A DNA stretch of 64,000 bases from contig CAVZJM010000016.1 in assembly GCA_963775625.1 (NCBI GenBank), positions 186,001 through 250,000 of the forward strand. Direction: 5' to 3'. The number at the start of each line of letters is the position of its first letter. The first letter of the stretch is position 1. A program made the position numbers and the translations under genes. Source of the DNA: JAIBJN01 sp963775625. GTDB lineage: Bacteria > Actinomycetota > Thermoleophilia > Gaiellales > Gaiellaceae. The notes beneath the pieces were generated by a model. That model made no database searches and was not told the DNA's origin. It saw only the letters and a program-made list of their open reading frames with translations. Shown in pieces: positions 48,917 through 57,463 of this stretch.

Positions 48917-50495
48917 GCCGGGAACTCTAGGGGCTGCCGCGATCGCGCTCGCGGTCGGGCTCGCGCTCCTGGTGTTCGGGCCGCCGCCGGGCGACCTGCC
49001 TGCCCATCTCTACCGCGCCGAGCTCGTCCGGGACGGCGTCCTCGTCTGGGACACGTTCTGGTACGCGGGCCACTACCCGCTGCTCGGCTACAGCCTGCTT
49101 TACTACTTCCCGGCCGCGCTCGTCGGGAACGACGTCGTGGCGCTGGTCTCAGTCGTCGCGGCGGCCGCGCTCTTCGCGTCGCTCGCCGAGCGGGAGTGGG
49201 GAGAGGCGGCTCGCTGGCCGGCGCGCGTGTTCGCGGTCGTCGCGTGCGGTCCGCTCTTCACCGGGACCTACCCGTACGCGGCCGGCCTGGCGGCGGCGCT
49301 CGGCTCCCTCAAGGCGCTTCAGCTGGGGCGGCGGTGGACGGCCGTCGCGCTGGCCGTGCTCACGCTCGGGCTCTCGCCGCTGGCCTTCCTCTATCTCTGC
49401 CTCGCGGTTGTGGCCGTGTTCCTCGCCAGGCGGCCGCGGCTCGACCGTACGGTCCTCGCCGTCGGAGGTGCCCTGCTTCTGCTCGGCCTCCTCCAGGGAG
49501 CGCTGCTCCTCCTCTACCCGGAGGAGGCGGAGTACCCGTTCTTCCGCTTCTCCGAGCTGCTCGCGGTCGTCGTGCTCGCCGGCCTGTGCGTGACGCTTGC
49601 GCTCCGCGCCGAGCGGGGGCGGGTACTTGCGGCAGTCTTCGCGCTCTGGGCGCTCGCCGCAGTCCTCGCCTTCGTCGTGCCCTCGCCGCTCGGCGAAAAC
49701 GTCACCCGCTTGCGCGGCGTCGTTCTCCCGCTGGCTCTGCTCGCGGCCGTCCTCGCGTCCTGGCGTCCGCGGGGGGTGGCAGGGATCGCGGTGGCAGGAG
49801 CGCTGGTATTCACGCTCGTCCCCTATGTCGGCGCAGCGCTCCACCGGACGGACACGCGCTCCGCCGAGGCGGCCTTCTGGCAGCCGGCGCTCGACTTTCT
49901 GGCGGAACGTGGAAGCCCGGACCATCGCGTCGAGGTCGTCCCGACCGGGGATCACTGGGAGGCGTACTGGCTGCCCCGGGCCGGGATCCCGCTCGCGCGC
50001 GGCTGGTACCGCCAGCTCGACATCGCCCAGAATCCGCTCTTCTACGACGAGCCGCTCGAGCCCGAGGCCTACCGCGCCTGGCTGGACGGGCTCGGCGTTC
50101 GCTGGGTGCTCCTGCCGGAGACCCAGCTCGGCCGGATCGGGGAGGAGCGCGAGGCGGAGCTGCTCCGCTCCGGCGCCGCCGGCCTGCCGGAGGTCGCCCG
50201 CGCCGGCGGCGTCACCATCTACGAGGTCCCGGGCGCGACCGCGATGCTGACCGGCCCCGGGGAGGCTCGGCTGACGGCCTTCGGGCACGATCGAATCGAG
50301 GGCGAGGTCGGCGCGGCCGGCACGTACAGGCTGGCCGTCCGCTGGACACCCACCTGGCGCGTCGATGCCGGCGACGTCTGTCTCCAGGAGGCCGCCGACG
50401 GGATGACGGAGGTCGTCGCGCGCGGCCCGGGCGCGTTCGTCCTCGGCGTCTCGCCGCTCCCGAGGGCGCCCGGTTGCCCTCGCTCTCCTGGCTAG
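48915..50495 (+). CDS. Polytopic membrane protein, glycosyltransferase/YfhO-like layout, 526 aa
   Basis: About ten hydrophobic helices (LGAAAIALAVGLALLVFG... to GIAVAGALVFTLVPYVG) are followed by an extracytoplasmic C-terminal domain of about 200 residues (RVEVVPTGDHWEAYWLPRAG, LLPETQLGRIGEEREAELL). The early loop DLPAHLYRAELVRDGVLVWD with Asp and Tyr is typical for lipid-linked sugar transferase-like membrane proteins. ATG 48915 is in CATG shared with the divergent gene. The exact family is not certain. htpX follows 10 bases after the stop. Confidence 0.7.
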   Translation: MPGTLGAAAIALAVGLALLVFGPPPGDLPAHLYRAELVRDGVLVWDTFWYAGHYPLLGYSLLYYFPAALVGNDVVALVSVVAAAALFASLAEREWGEAARWPARVFAVVACGPLFTGTYPYAAGLAAALGSLKALQLGRRWTAVALAVLTLGLSPLAFLYLCLAVVAVFLARRPRLDRTVLAVGGALLLLGLLQGALLLLYPEEAEYPFFRFSELLAVVVLAGLCVTLALRAERGRVLAAVFALWALAAVLAFVVPSPLGENVTRLRGVVLPLALLAAVLASWRPRGVAGIAVAGALVFTLVPYVGAALHRTDTRSAEAAFWQPALDFLAERGSPDHRVEVVPTGDHWEAYWLPRAGIPLARGWYRQLDIAQNPLFYDEPLEPEAYRAWLDGLGVRWVLLPETQLGRIGEEREAELLRSGAAGLPEVARAGGVTIYEVPGATAMLTGPGEARLTAFGHDRIEGEVGAAGTYRLAVRWTPTWRVDAGDVCLQEAADGMTEVVARGPGAFVLGVSPLPRAPGCPRSPG

Positions 50496-50504
50496 ACTTC
50501 AAGC

Positions 50505-51416
50505 ATGAGACGCTCGCCTTTCGGGCGCGACTTCGGGCTCTCCTCCCGCATGTTTCTGACCATGTTCCTGCTGGGGGCGCTGTACGTCGTCTTCTTCGTC
50601 GTGCTGGTGCAGTACTTCCAGCTCGGGATCGTCCCGATGGTCCTGCTGCTGGGCGCGCTCGCGTTCTTCCAGTACTACACCTCCGACAAGATCGCGCTCG
50701 CGGCGTCAGGGGCGAAGGTCGTCACGCCCGACCAGGCCCCCGAGCTGCACGCCATGGTCGACCGCCTCTGCGCGATGTCCGACCTGCCCAAGCCGCGCGT
50801 GGCGATCATCCCGACGGACATGCCCAACGCGTTCGCCACCGGGCGGAGCCCGAAGCACGCTGCCGTCGCGGTCACGCAGGGCCTCTGGGACCGGCTCGAG
50901 CCGCGCGAGGTCGAGGGCGTGCTCGCGCACGAGCTCTCCCATATCGCCAACCGCGATGTCGCCGTGATGACGATCGCCAGCTTCTTCGCCATGCTGGCCG
51001 CGTTTCTCATGCGCATGGGGATGTGGACGGGGATGATGGGCGGCGGCCGCCGCGACCAAAACGGCGCCCCGGCCTTCCTGATCATGCTCGTCGTCTCGCT
51101 CGTCACCTACGTGCTCAGCTTCCTCCTCATCCGCATGATCTCGCGCTACCGCGAGTACGCCGCCGACCGCGGCGCCGCGGTCATCACGGGCGCGCCCGAG
51201 TACCTCATGAGCGCGCTGCAGAAGATCGCGAGCGACATGACCCGCATCCCGCAGCGCGACCTGCGCCAGCTGGAGGGCATGAACGCGTTCTTCATCATCC
51301 CGACGAGCGTGAAGCGGTCGGTCGTCGAGCTCTTCGCGACGCACCCGCCGCTCGAGAAGCGCCTCGCCCGGCTTGCGGAGATCTCGGCCGAGATGGGCCG
51401 TCCCGTCGCCGCGTAG
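50505..51416 (+). CDS. htpX: M48-family membrane zinc metallopeptidase HtpX, 303 aa
   Basis: Two N-terminal hydrophobic helices (MFLTMFLLGALYVVFFVVLV and MVLLLGALAFFQYYTSDKIA) precede the catalytic site VLAHELSHIANRDVAVMT, two more helices, and the third-ligand region REYAADRGAAVITG. HtpX degrades misfolded membrane proteins under envelope stress. Directly downstream is the PspA-associated gene pspAB, as in the actinobacterial phage-shock arrangement. Confidence 0.93.
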   Translation: MRRSPFGRDFGLSSRMFLTMFLLGALYVVFFVVLVQYFQLGIVPMVLLLGALAFFQYYTSDKIALAASGAKVVTPDQAPELHAMVDRLCAMSDLPKPRVAIIPTDMPNAFATGRSPKHAAVAVTQGLWDRLEPREVEGVLAHELSHIANRDVAVMTIASFFAMLAAFLMRMGMWTGMMGGGRRDQNGAPAFLIMLVVSLVTYVLSFLLIRMISRYREYAADRGAAVITGAPEYLMSALQKIASDMTRIPQRDLRQLEGMNAFFIIPTSVKRSVVELFATHPPLEKRLARLAEISAEMGRPVAA

Positions 51417-51425
51417 GGCGCCTCG

Positions 51426-52004
51426 TTGGGCCTCGGCGACGTCCTCTTCGGGCGCAAGAAGCTCAAGGGCGCGAAGCTCGACCGGCTCTTCGCGCTCTCG
51501 ACGGCGCAGATCTCGCTCGAGACCGAGCTCGAGCTGCGACCTGCCGGCGTGGCCGGCGTCGTCTTCAAGCCCCTCTCGGCCGGCGAGTTCCTGCGCGCGG
51601 AGCAGCAGATCGACGAGCTGCTCGGCGTCGTCGCGCAGACCTCGGGCTCCGAGGTGCGGCGCCGCCAGGACAGCCTCGGCTACCAGTGGCTCGTCGTCCG
51701 CGACCGCGACTTCGAGGACCTCGTCACCGGCGTCCACCTGGTCGCGGGCGAGCTCGTCGCGCACGGCTTCGGCGAGCAGCTCCTCGCTGCGCTCTTCCGG
51801 TTCGAGCGCCGCGACTCGGAGCGCCCGACCTACCTCGTCTACGGCTTCAAGCGCGGAGCCTTCTGGCCCTTCGTCCCCACCGGCGAGAATCAAGAGCGCG
51901 ACAACGCCGAGGAGCTGCGCCTCAGGAACGAGCTCCAGGGCGAGCTTCCGTTCGAGGAGGACCTGAGCCGCTGGCTCGGCCTCTACGACGCGCCGCTGGA
52001 CTAG
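51426..52004 (+). CDS. pspAB: PspA-associated protein PspAB, 192 aa
   Basis: The start MGLGDVLFGRKKLKGAKLDR, then LFALSTAQISLETELELRPA and the final PFEEDLSRWLGLYDAPLD correspond to PspAB proteins that accompany htpX and pspA in actinobacteria. Its exact role in envelope stress is not defined. TTG 51426 gives the conserved N-terminus. It is convergent with pspAA-pspA, 181 bases apart. Confidence 0.85.
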   Translation: MGLGDVLFGRKKLKGAKLDRLFALSTAQISLETELELRPAGVAGVVFKPLSAGEFLRAEQQIDELLGVVAQTSGSEVRRRQDSLGYQWLVVRDRDFEDLVTGVHLVAGELVAHGFGEQLLAALFRFERRDSERPTYLVYGFKRGAFWPFVPTGENQERDNAEELRLRNELQGELPFEEDLSRWLGLYDAPLD

Positions 52005-52185
52005 ACGAAGGCTCTCTGGACGCGGCGCCTTTGGCCACGGACGGGGCCTGACCCCGGACGTGGCCGTTTGGGCGGGACATGCCTGGGGAGCGGTTCTCAT
52101 TCGTCCTGCATGTCCGCGGATCCGCCGTCAACAGGCGCTCGTCCAGCCTTGTCCCCGCCGCCCGCTCGACGACCTGTAGTCCGGG

Positions 52186-52473
52186 CTAGGCCGGCAGATC
52201 CGGGATCAGGCCCTCGTCGGAGAAGAGGCGCTTCGTCTCCTCCAGGGTGAGGTCGCTGGGCGGGATGACGACGTCCGAGGCGCTCAGGTCGTCGTCCGCC
52301 AGGCGCTCACCCTCGGCCTGCACCAGCTGCCACATCTCGTCGAGCACCCGGTCTAGCTCGGGCTCGTTGCCGGCGTCCGCTGCGGCCTGGGCCTGGTCGT
52401 CGAGCCCGTTCAGCCGGCCGAGCAGGTCGTCGCTCGCCCGGAACTGCCCTTCGCCCATCAGCCTGACGATCAC
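52186..52473 (-). CDS. pspAA: PspA-associated protein PspAA, 95 aa
   Basis: The conserved start (IVRLMGEGQFRASDDLLGRL, then NGLDDQAQAAADAGNEPEL) and the end DLTLEETKRLFSDEGLIPD match PspAA. GTG 52473 overlaps the pspA stop as GTGA, so the two proteins are made together. PspAA is thought to modulate PspA; details are unknown. Confidence 0.88.
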   Translation of the reverse strand: MIVRLMGEGQFRASDDLLGRLNGLDDQAQAAADAGNEPELDRVLDEMWQLVQAEGERLADDDLSASDVVIPPSDLTLEETKRLFSDEGLIPDLPA

Positions 52474-53204
52474 GACTTCTCCTCCAGCTCCTTCGCCGCT
52501 CCCCCGGCGGCCAGCTCGCCCTTGAGCTTCGCCAGCTCCTCGTCGACCTGGCTCTGGGCCGAGATCTGCGCGAGCTCGCGGTCGAGAGACGTCTCGCCGC
52601 TCGTGAAGTCCTCGAGCGTGCCCGACTCGACGAGCTCGTCGACCGCGGACGCACGCGCCTGCATCTGCTCGGTCTTGTCCTGCGCTCGCTGGATGGCGAG
52701 GCCGGTGTCGGCCATCTCCTCGCCGATGCCGGTCGCCGCCTCGCCGATCTTCACCTGCGCCTCGGCCGCCGAGTACTGCGCCTTGATGACCTCCTTCTGG
52801 CTGCGGAACGCCTCGACCTTGGCCGAGAGGCGCTTCTCGTTCGCGATCAGCTTCTCCTGCTGGGCCTCGAGCCCGGCGATCTGCGTGTCGAGCCCCTGGA
52901 GCTGCGACTGGGCGACCGTCTTGCGCTCGAGCGCGGCGCGGGCGAGATCCTCGCGGCCGGCTGCGAGCGCCTTGCGCGCCTGGTCGTCGAGCTTGGGGAG
53001 CTCCTGCTCGAGCTTGCCCGTCTGCAGCTCGAGGCGCTTCTTGGCGGTGACGACGTCGGCGACGCCGCGCTTGACGTCCTGCAGCATCTCGAGCTGCTTC
53101 TCGTACGAGTAGTCGAGGGTCACCGACGGATCCTCGGCGCGGTCGAGCAGCTTCGAGATCCACGCCTTCACGACGTTCGAGGTTCGGCTCATCAGGCCGG
53201 CCAT
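52470..53204 (-). CDS. pspA: Phage shock protein A (PspA/IM30 family), 244 aa
   Basis: Almost the whole protein is alpha-helical with heptad repeats, starting SRTSNVVKAWISKLLDRAED and continuing with LEMLQDVKRGVADVVTAKKR and EAFRSQKEVIKAQYSAAEAQ, the usual PspA/IM30 core that assembles on the inner face of the membrane to hold its integrity. ATG 53204 has GGGAGG about 12 bases upstream; ATG 53192 is an alternative. It is first in the pspA-pspAA unit and divergent from a Vps62-like gene. Confidence 0.92.
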   Translation of the reverse strand: MAGLMSRTSNVVKAWISKLLDRAEDPSVTLDYSYEKQLEMLQDVKRGVADVVTAKKRLELQTGKLEQELPKLDDQARKALAAGREDLARAALERKTVAQSQLQGLDTQIAGLEAQQEKLIANEKRLSAKVEAFRSQKEVIKAQYSAAEAQVKIGEAATGIGEEMADTGLAIQRAQDKTEQMQARASAVDELVESGTLEDFTSGETSLDRELAQISAQSQVDEELAKLKGELAAGGAAKELEEKS

Positions 53205-53253
53205 GTGCGAATCATCCTCCCGGTCCGGGTTCGACCGGCATGCTACCCGCGTC

Positions 53254-55173
53254 ATGACGGGAATCGGGAGGCGCTTGCTCGTCGCCGTGTCGGCGGTCGC
53301 GGTGCTGGCCGGGCCGGCCGCCGCGGGCGCGCAGACCGCGGCGGAGCGGGAGCTGGCGAGGCGGTACTCGCCGATCATGATGTTCAAGGAGAATCCCGAC
53401 CCGCCCTGCTCGCGGAAGGGCGAGCAGTACCGCCTCGCGCCCGTCGGCATCACGCTCGGGAACCCCGAGGTGCGGCTCCTGCGCCGGCGATCCGGGGGCA
53501 GCTTCCGGCAGAGCAACGAGCTCGGCACTGCGCCGTCCGCGTCCGATCTCGCGGGGCTCGGGCCCGACTACTACCTCGACCTGCCCGGCCACCCGCGGCG
53601 GCCGGGCTGCCGCTACGCCCGCGACTCGGCCCGGCTCATGCAGGGGCGCTCCTCGGTCACCTACGCCCACGTCGCCCGCGAGCCCGGCGTGCGGGGGATC
53701 GCGGTCCAGTACTGGTTCTACTACTGGTTCAACCAGTTCAACGACCTGCACGAGAGCGACTGGGAGATGATCCAGGTCGCCTTCGACGCCGCCACGGTCG
53801 AGGAGGCACTCGCCAAGGGCCCGTCCGAGCTCGCCTACGCGCAGCACAACGGGGGTGAACGGCGGGCCTGGGACGACTCCAGAGTCGAGAAGGAGGGAAC
53901 GCACCCGGTCGTCTACGCCTCGTCGGGGTCGCACGCGAGCCAGTACTGGTCGGCGCTCTTCCTCGGCAACGGCAAGCATGGATCGGGGCTCGGCTGCGAC
54001 GACACCCGTGGGCCGTCGACGCGCGTCGAGCCGACGCCGCTGCTCGTCCCGACGTACCCGGGCTTCGAGGGCGAGCACGCCTGGCTCGCGTACCAGGGCC
54101 ATTGGGGCCAGCACGAGCCCGGGGTCTCGAACGGGCCGACCGGCCCGAACATGAAGCACCAGTGGCTGGAGCCGTTCCGGTGGATGAGTGGCCTGCGAAC
54201 GTCCTCGCCGACGGTGCCGACCAACGAGACGCTCGGCGAGCCCGTGACCGGCTTCTTCTGCGGCGCCGTGAGCTCGACGTCCAGCCTCCTGAACGACACG
54301 TCCTCGAGCCCGCTGACGGCGCTCCTCGTCTTCGCCACGATCGCAGCGGCCTTTGCGATCCCCGCGCTGCGGACGCAGTGGCGCCCGGTCGTCTCCAAAC
54401 CGGTTCGGCAGCGACGCGCCGGCGGCCAGATCGTCGATGCCGCGGCCCGGGTCTTCTGGGACGACCTCCACGTGCTCGTGCCCGTCGGGCTCGTCGCGGT
54501 GCCGCTCGGCGGCCTGACCGTGGCGGCGCAGCTGGCGCTCTTCCACTCGACCGGCCTGCGCCGCGCCTTCGACGCGCTCGAGGACGACAAGGTCGAGGGT
54601 GTGGTCGCGGTGTTCGTGGGCAGTCTGGCCCACGCGCTCGCGCCCATTCTCGTGGGAGCCGCGACCGTCCTCGTCCTCAGGGAGGTCGACCGGGGCGGGG
54701 ACGCGAGCCTCCGCGTCGTGCTCCGCGGTTTGCACGGCGAGCTCTGGCGCCTCGTGGCGATCGGTTTCGTCGGGCTGATCGCGGTCGTCCTCCTCGTCCT
54801 GACGGTGATCGGGATCCCGTACGCGGTGAAGAAGGCGGTGGACTGGGCGTTCGTCCAGCAGGTTTCGGGGTTCGAGGGGTTGCGCGGCCGCGACGCCTTT
54901 CGCGGGAGCAGAAGGCTCGTCCGGGGGCACTGGTGGAGGGTGGCCCTGATCACGTCCGTGCTGCTGCTCGTGCTCGTCGTGACCGGGCCCTTCCTGGGCG
55001 TCCTGGTCATCTTCGTGACGGATGCCCCCCTCGCCACCATCAACTTCTTCGGGACGCTGCTCTTCGCGCTCGTGCTCCCGCTCACGTCCGTCGCGCTCAC
55101 GCTCCTGTACCTGGACCTCGCCGTTCGCCGCGACTCGGAGGAGACGTCCACTGGCATGCTTCCCTCCTCATGA
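53254..55173 (+). CDS. Secreted/membrane protein with Vps62-like domain and C-terminal membrane region, 639 aa
   Basis: A signal peptide (LLVAVSAVAVLAGPAAAGA) precedes a Vps62-like beta domain (ARRYSPIMMFKENPDPPCSR, AVQYWFYYWFNQFNDLHESD, WEMIQV, VVYASSGSHASQYW), then a helix and about five membrane segments in the C-terminal half (LTALLVFATIAAAFAIPAL; LVAIGFVGLIAVVLLVLTVI; VALITSVLLLVLVVTGPFLG). Function is unknown; the fold in fungi is linked to membrane trafficking. ATG 53254 starts the signal peptide. Stop and ATG of the MBL gene overlap. Confidence 0.75.
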   Translation: MTGIGRRLLVAVSAVAVLAGPAAAGAQTAAERELARRYSPIMMFKENPDPPCSRKGEQYRLAPVGITLGNPEVRLLRRRSGGSFRQSNELGTAPSASDLAGLGPDYYLDLPGHPRRPGCRYARDSARLMQGRSSVTYAHVAREPGVRGIAVQYWFYYWFNQFNDLHESDWEMIQVAFDAATVEEALAKGPSELAYAQHNGGERRAWDDSRVEKEGTHPVVYASSGSHASQYWSALFLGNGKHGSGLGCDDTRGPSTRVEPTPLLVPTYPGFEGEHAWLAYQGHWGQHEPGVSNGPTGPNMKHQWLEPFRWMSGLRTSSPTVPTNETLGEPVTGFFCGAVSSTSSLLNDTSSSPLTALLVFATIAAAFAIPALRTQWRPVVSKPVRQRRAGGQIVDAAARVFWDDLHVLVPVGLVAVPLGGLTVAAQLALFHSTGLRRAFDALEDDKVEGVVAVFVGSLAHALAPILVGAATVLVLREVDRGGDASLRVVLRGLHGELWRLVAIGFVGLIAVVLLVLTVIGIPYAVKKAVDWAFVQQVSGFEGLRGRDAFRGSRRLVRGHWWRVALITSVLLLVLVVTGPFLGVLVIFVTDAPLATINFFGTLLFALVLPLTSVALTLLYLDLAVRRDSEETSTGMLPSS

Positions 55174-55886
55174 TCGTCGAGCGGAGCATGGACCCCCGGT
55201 GGCTCTCGAATGCGTACCTGGTCGCGGACCACGCGGGCGGGACGGCCGTCTTCGTCGACTCCGGCGCCCCCGTCGAGCCGCTTCTCGCCGCGGTCGAGCG
55301 GCTCGAGGTGCATCCCACGCTTCTGCTGACGACGCACGCCCACGAGGACCACGTCGCCAATCACCGCCTGCTCGAGGAGCGCTACGGGCTGCGCGTGCTC
55401 GCCTCGCCGGAAGAGGAGGTCGACGGCGCCGAGCCGCTCGGGCACGGCGAGATCGTCGAAGCAGGCGACCTCAGCATCGAGGCCTTGCGAACGCCCGGCC
55501 ACACGCGCGGGATGCTCTCGTTCGTCGTCGACCGGGAGGCCGTCTTCACCGGCGACACCCTGTTCACGGGCTCGATCGGCGGCACCCAGGACGCCTTGGA
55601 CGACCTGCGGCGTTCGGTCATGGACGTCCTCATGGGGCTGCCGCACGAGCTCGTCGTCTACCCGGGCCACAGCGAGGAGACGACGATCGGGCGCGAGTGG
55701 GACGAGAACCCGTTCGTCCGCGTCTGGCGCGGTGTCGAGCCGGAGGGCACCGAGCGCTGCCACGTCGGCGGAGCCGAGGCGACGCTCATCGCCTGGAGCA
55801 ACGACTACGACGGCGGCGGGAAGGCCTGGGTCCGCCTCGCCGACGGCCGCGACACGATCGTGGGCGGCTCCCGCGTGAGCCGCTAG
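55170..55886 (+). CDS. Metallo-beta-lactamase-fold hydrolase, 238 aa
   Basis: The metal site THAHEDHVANH is at the end of the first beta-strand pair, with further ligands in LRTPGHTRGMLSF, FTGDTLFTGSIGG (Asp) and VYPGHSEETT. This glyoxalase II-like pattern suggests thiolester or phosphoester hydrolysis. A C-terminal segment of about 50 residues (GTERCHVGGAEATLIAWSND) is additional to the core. ATG 55170 overlaps the preceding stop. It is followed after three bases by the O-methyltransferase gene. Confidence 0.88.
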   Translation: MIVERSMDPRWLSNAYLVADHAGGTAVFVDSGAPVEPLLAAVERLEVHPTLLLTTHAHEDHVANHRLLEERYGLRVLASPEEEVDGAEPLGHGEIVEAGDLSIEALRTPGHTRGMLSFVVDREAVFTGDTLFTGSIGGTQDALDDLRRSVMDVLMGLPHELVVYPGHSEETTIGREWDENPFVRVWRGVEPEGTERCHVGGAEATLIAWSNDYDGGGKAWVRLADGRDTIVGGSRVSR

Positions 55887-55889
55887 GGC

Positions 55890-56531
55890 ATGGTCTTCAT
55901 CGTCTCCGAGGAGATCGAGCGCTACGCCGAGGCGCACACGACGCCGCCCTCGGAGCTGCAGCGCCGCCTCGCCGAGGAGACGCAGGAGACCCTCCGTTCG
56001 CCGCAGATGCTCACGGGCGTCGTCGAGGGCCGCCTGCTCGAGTTCCTCGTCTTCGCCCTGCGGCCACAGCGTGTGCTCGAGCTCGGCACGTACAGCGGCT
56101 ATTCCTCCCTCTCGATGGCAGCCGTGCTGCCGCCCGGTGGGCACATCGACTCCTGCGAGCTCGAGGAGACGCACGCCGCGGTGGCGCGGCGGTACCTGGA
56201 CGAAGCCGGGCTCGGCGACCGTGTCACGGTCCACCTGGGGCCGGCGCTCGACACCGTCGAGCGACTCGAGGGCGAGTGGGACCTGGTCTTCATCGACGCC
56301 GACAAGGCCAACTACCCGGCCTACTACGAGGCCCTCGTGCCCCGCCTCTCGACGAACGGGCTGATGGTGCTCGACAACACGCTCTGGTCGGGCCTGGTCG
56401 CCGAGCCCGACGACTCGCCCCAGGCGCAGATGTTCGCCGAGCTCAACGCCCGCATCGCCGCCGATTCCCGGGTCGTGGCGGTGGTGCTCACCGTGCGCGA
56501 CGGCATCACCCTCGTCCGTCGCCGCGTCTAG
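55890..56531 (+). CDS. Class I SAM-dependent O-methyltransferase, 213 aa
   Basis: The SAM site VLELGTYSGYSSLSMAAVL, acidic loop in DSCELEETHAAVARR and the catalytic region DLVFIDADKANYPAYYEALV with VLDNTLWSG match the catechol/caffeoyl-CoA O-methyltransferase group. Substrate unknown. Its stop shares TCTAG with the convergent dehydrogenase gene. The start is ATG 55890. Confidence 0.9.
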   Translation: MVFIVSEEIERYAEAHTTPPSELQRRLAEETQETLRSPQMLTGVVEGRLLEFLVFALRPQRVLELGTYSGYSSLSMAAVLPPGGHIDSCELEETHAAVARRYLDEAGLGDRVTVHLGPALDTVERLEGEWDLVFIDADKANYPAYYEALVPRLSTNGLMVLDNTLWSGLVAEPDDSPQAQMFAELNARIAADSRVVAVVLTVRDGITLVRRRV

Positions 56532-57463
56532 GGAAGGACTGCGGCCTTCAACAGGTCCGGCGGCGGGTCGGCGAAGAGGCCCGCGACCTCTTCCAGCGTG
56601 ACTTGGTGCGTGACGAGCCTCTCCCACGGGTAGGCGTCGCTCGCCAGGAACGCGAGCGCCGCGCGCACGTGCCGCGGGGTGTGGTGGAAGGAGCCGCGGA
56701 GCGTCAGCTCCTCGTAGTGGAGTCGAAACGTGTCGACCGCAAGCTCCCGGCCGCCGAAGAAGACGACGGTCCCGCCGGGGCGCACGAGCTTCAGCGCGTC
56801 CTGCCAGGCCTGGGCCGAGCCGACCGCCTCGATGACGACGTCGGCGCCCTGTCCGTCGCCGGGCACGGCGCCGAACTCATGCGCGAGCTCGCGGCGCTGA
56901 GGCCGGCCTCCGACGGCCGTCACGTGCGCCCCGGCGTCCCTCGCGGCCGCGCAGAGCATGAGTCCGATCGGGCCGGGCCCGAGCACGGCGACCGTCTCCC
57001 CGCCTTCGATGCCGGCGCGCTCGATCCCGTGCAGGCAGCAGGCGAGCGGCTCCACCATCGCGGCGACCTCGGGAGCGAGACCGGGCGGGACCGGGAGCAG
57101 GTTTCGCTCCGCGATCCGCGCCGGCACGAGCAGGTACTCGGCGTACGCGCCGTTCAGGAATGGTTGGAGGTTCTCGCACAGCGTTTCCTCGCCGCGCTGG
57201 CACGGCGGACACGCCCCGCACGGCGCTGAGTTCGCCGCCACGACCCGGCGGCCGCTCGCGACGTCGATCCCGCAGAACTCGTGCCCGAACGGGCTCGGCA
57301 GGTCGGCGAGGAGGAGTGGATGGCCGCGCTGGAACGCCTTCGCGTCGGTTCCGTCCGTGAGCGCCACGTCCACCTGGACGAGAACGTCTCCCGGCGCCGG
57401 CTCCGGCCGCGGCACCTCCTCGACCCTGAGGTCGCCGGGGGAGTGGTAGCGGAGCGCCCTCAC
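56528..57463 (-). CDS. Zinc-type medium-chain dehydrogenase/reductase with altered catalytic-zinc ligand, 311 aa
   Basis: The MDR fold is shown by SPFGHEFCGIDVASGRRVVA, the structural-zinc lobe CGACPPCQRGEETLC and the Rossmann motif VAVLGPGPIGLML. The usual first catalytic-zinc ligand Cys (CGTD) is replaced: VALTDGTDAKAF has Asp at the Cys position. The second ligand GHE is kept. Known enzymes with such changes have altered metal or substrate use. GTG 57463 overlaps the stop of the next dehydrogenase (GTGA), so both are made together, second in order. Confidence 0.87.
   Translation of the reverse strand: MRALRYHSPGDLRVEEVPRPEPAPGDVLVQVDVALTDGTDAKAFQRGHPLLLADLPSPFGHEFCGIDVASGRRVVAANSAPCGACPPCQRGEETLCENLQPFLNGAYAEYLLVPARIAERNLLPVPPGLAPEVAAMVEPLACCLHGIERAGIEGGETVAVLGPGPIGLMLCAAARDAGAHVTAVGGRPQRRELAHEFGAVPGDGQGADVVIEAVGSAQAWQDALKLVRPGGTVVFFGGRELAVDTFRLHYEELTLRGSFHHTPRHVRAALAFLASDAYPWERLVTHQVTLEEVAGLFADPPPDLLKAAVLP

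Noticed and set aside
47741..52051. Very long plus-strand open frame (over 1400 codons) across several genes
   Set aside because: It runs antisense or out of frame through the membrane-protein, htpX and pspAB genes and is Arg/Ala/Pro-rich throughout, as expected for a shadow frame in high-GC DNA.
53913..56627. Minus-strand open frame of 904 codons
   Set aside because: Antisense to the Vps62-like, MBL and O-methyltransferase genes; composition is that of a shadow frame.
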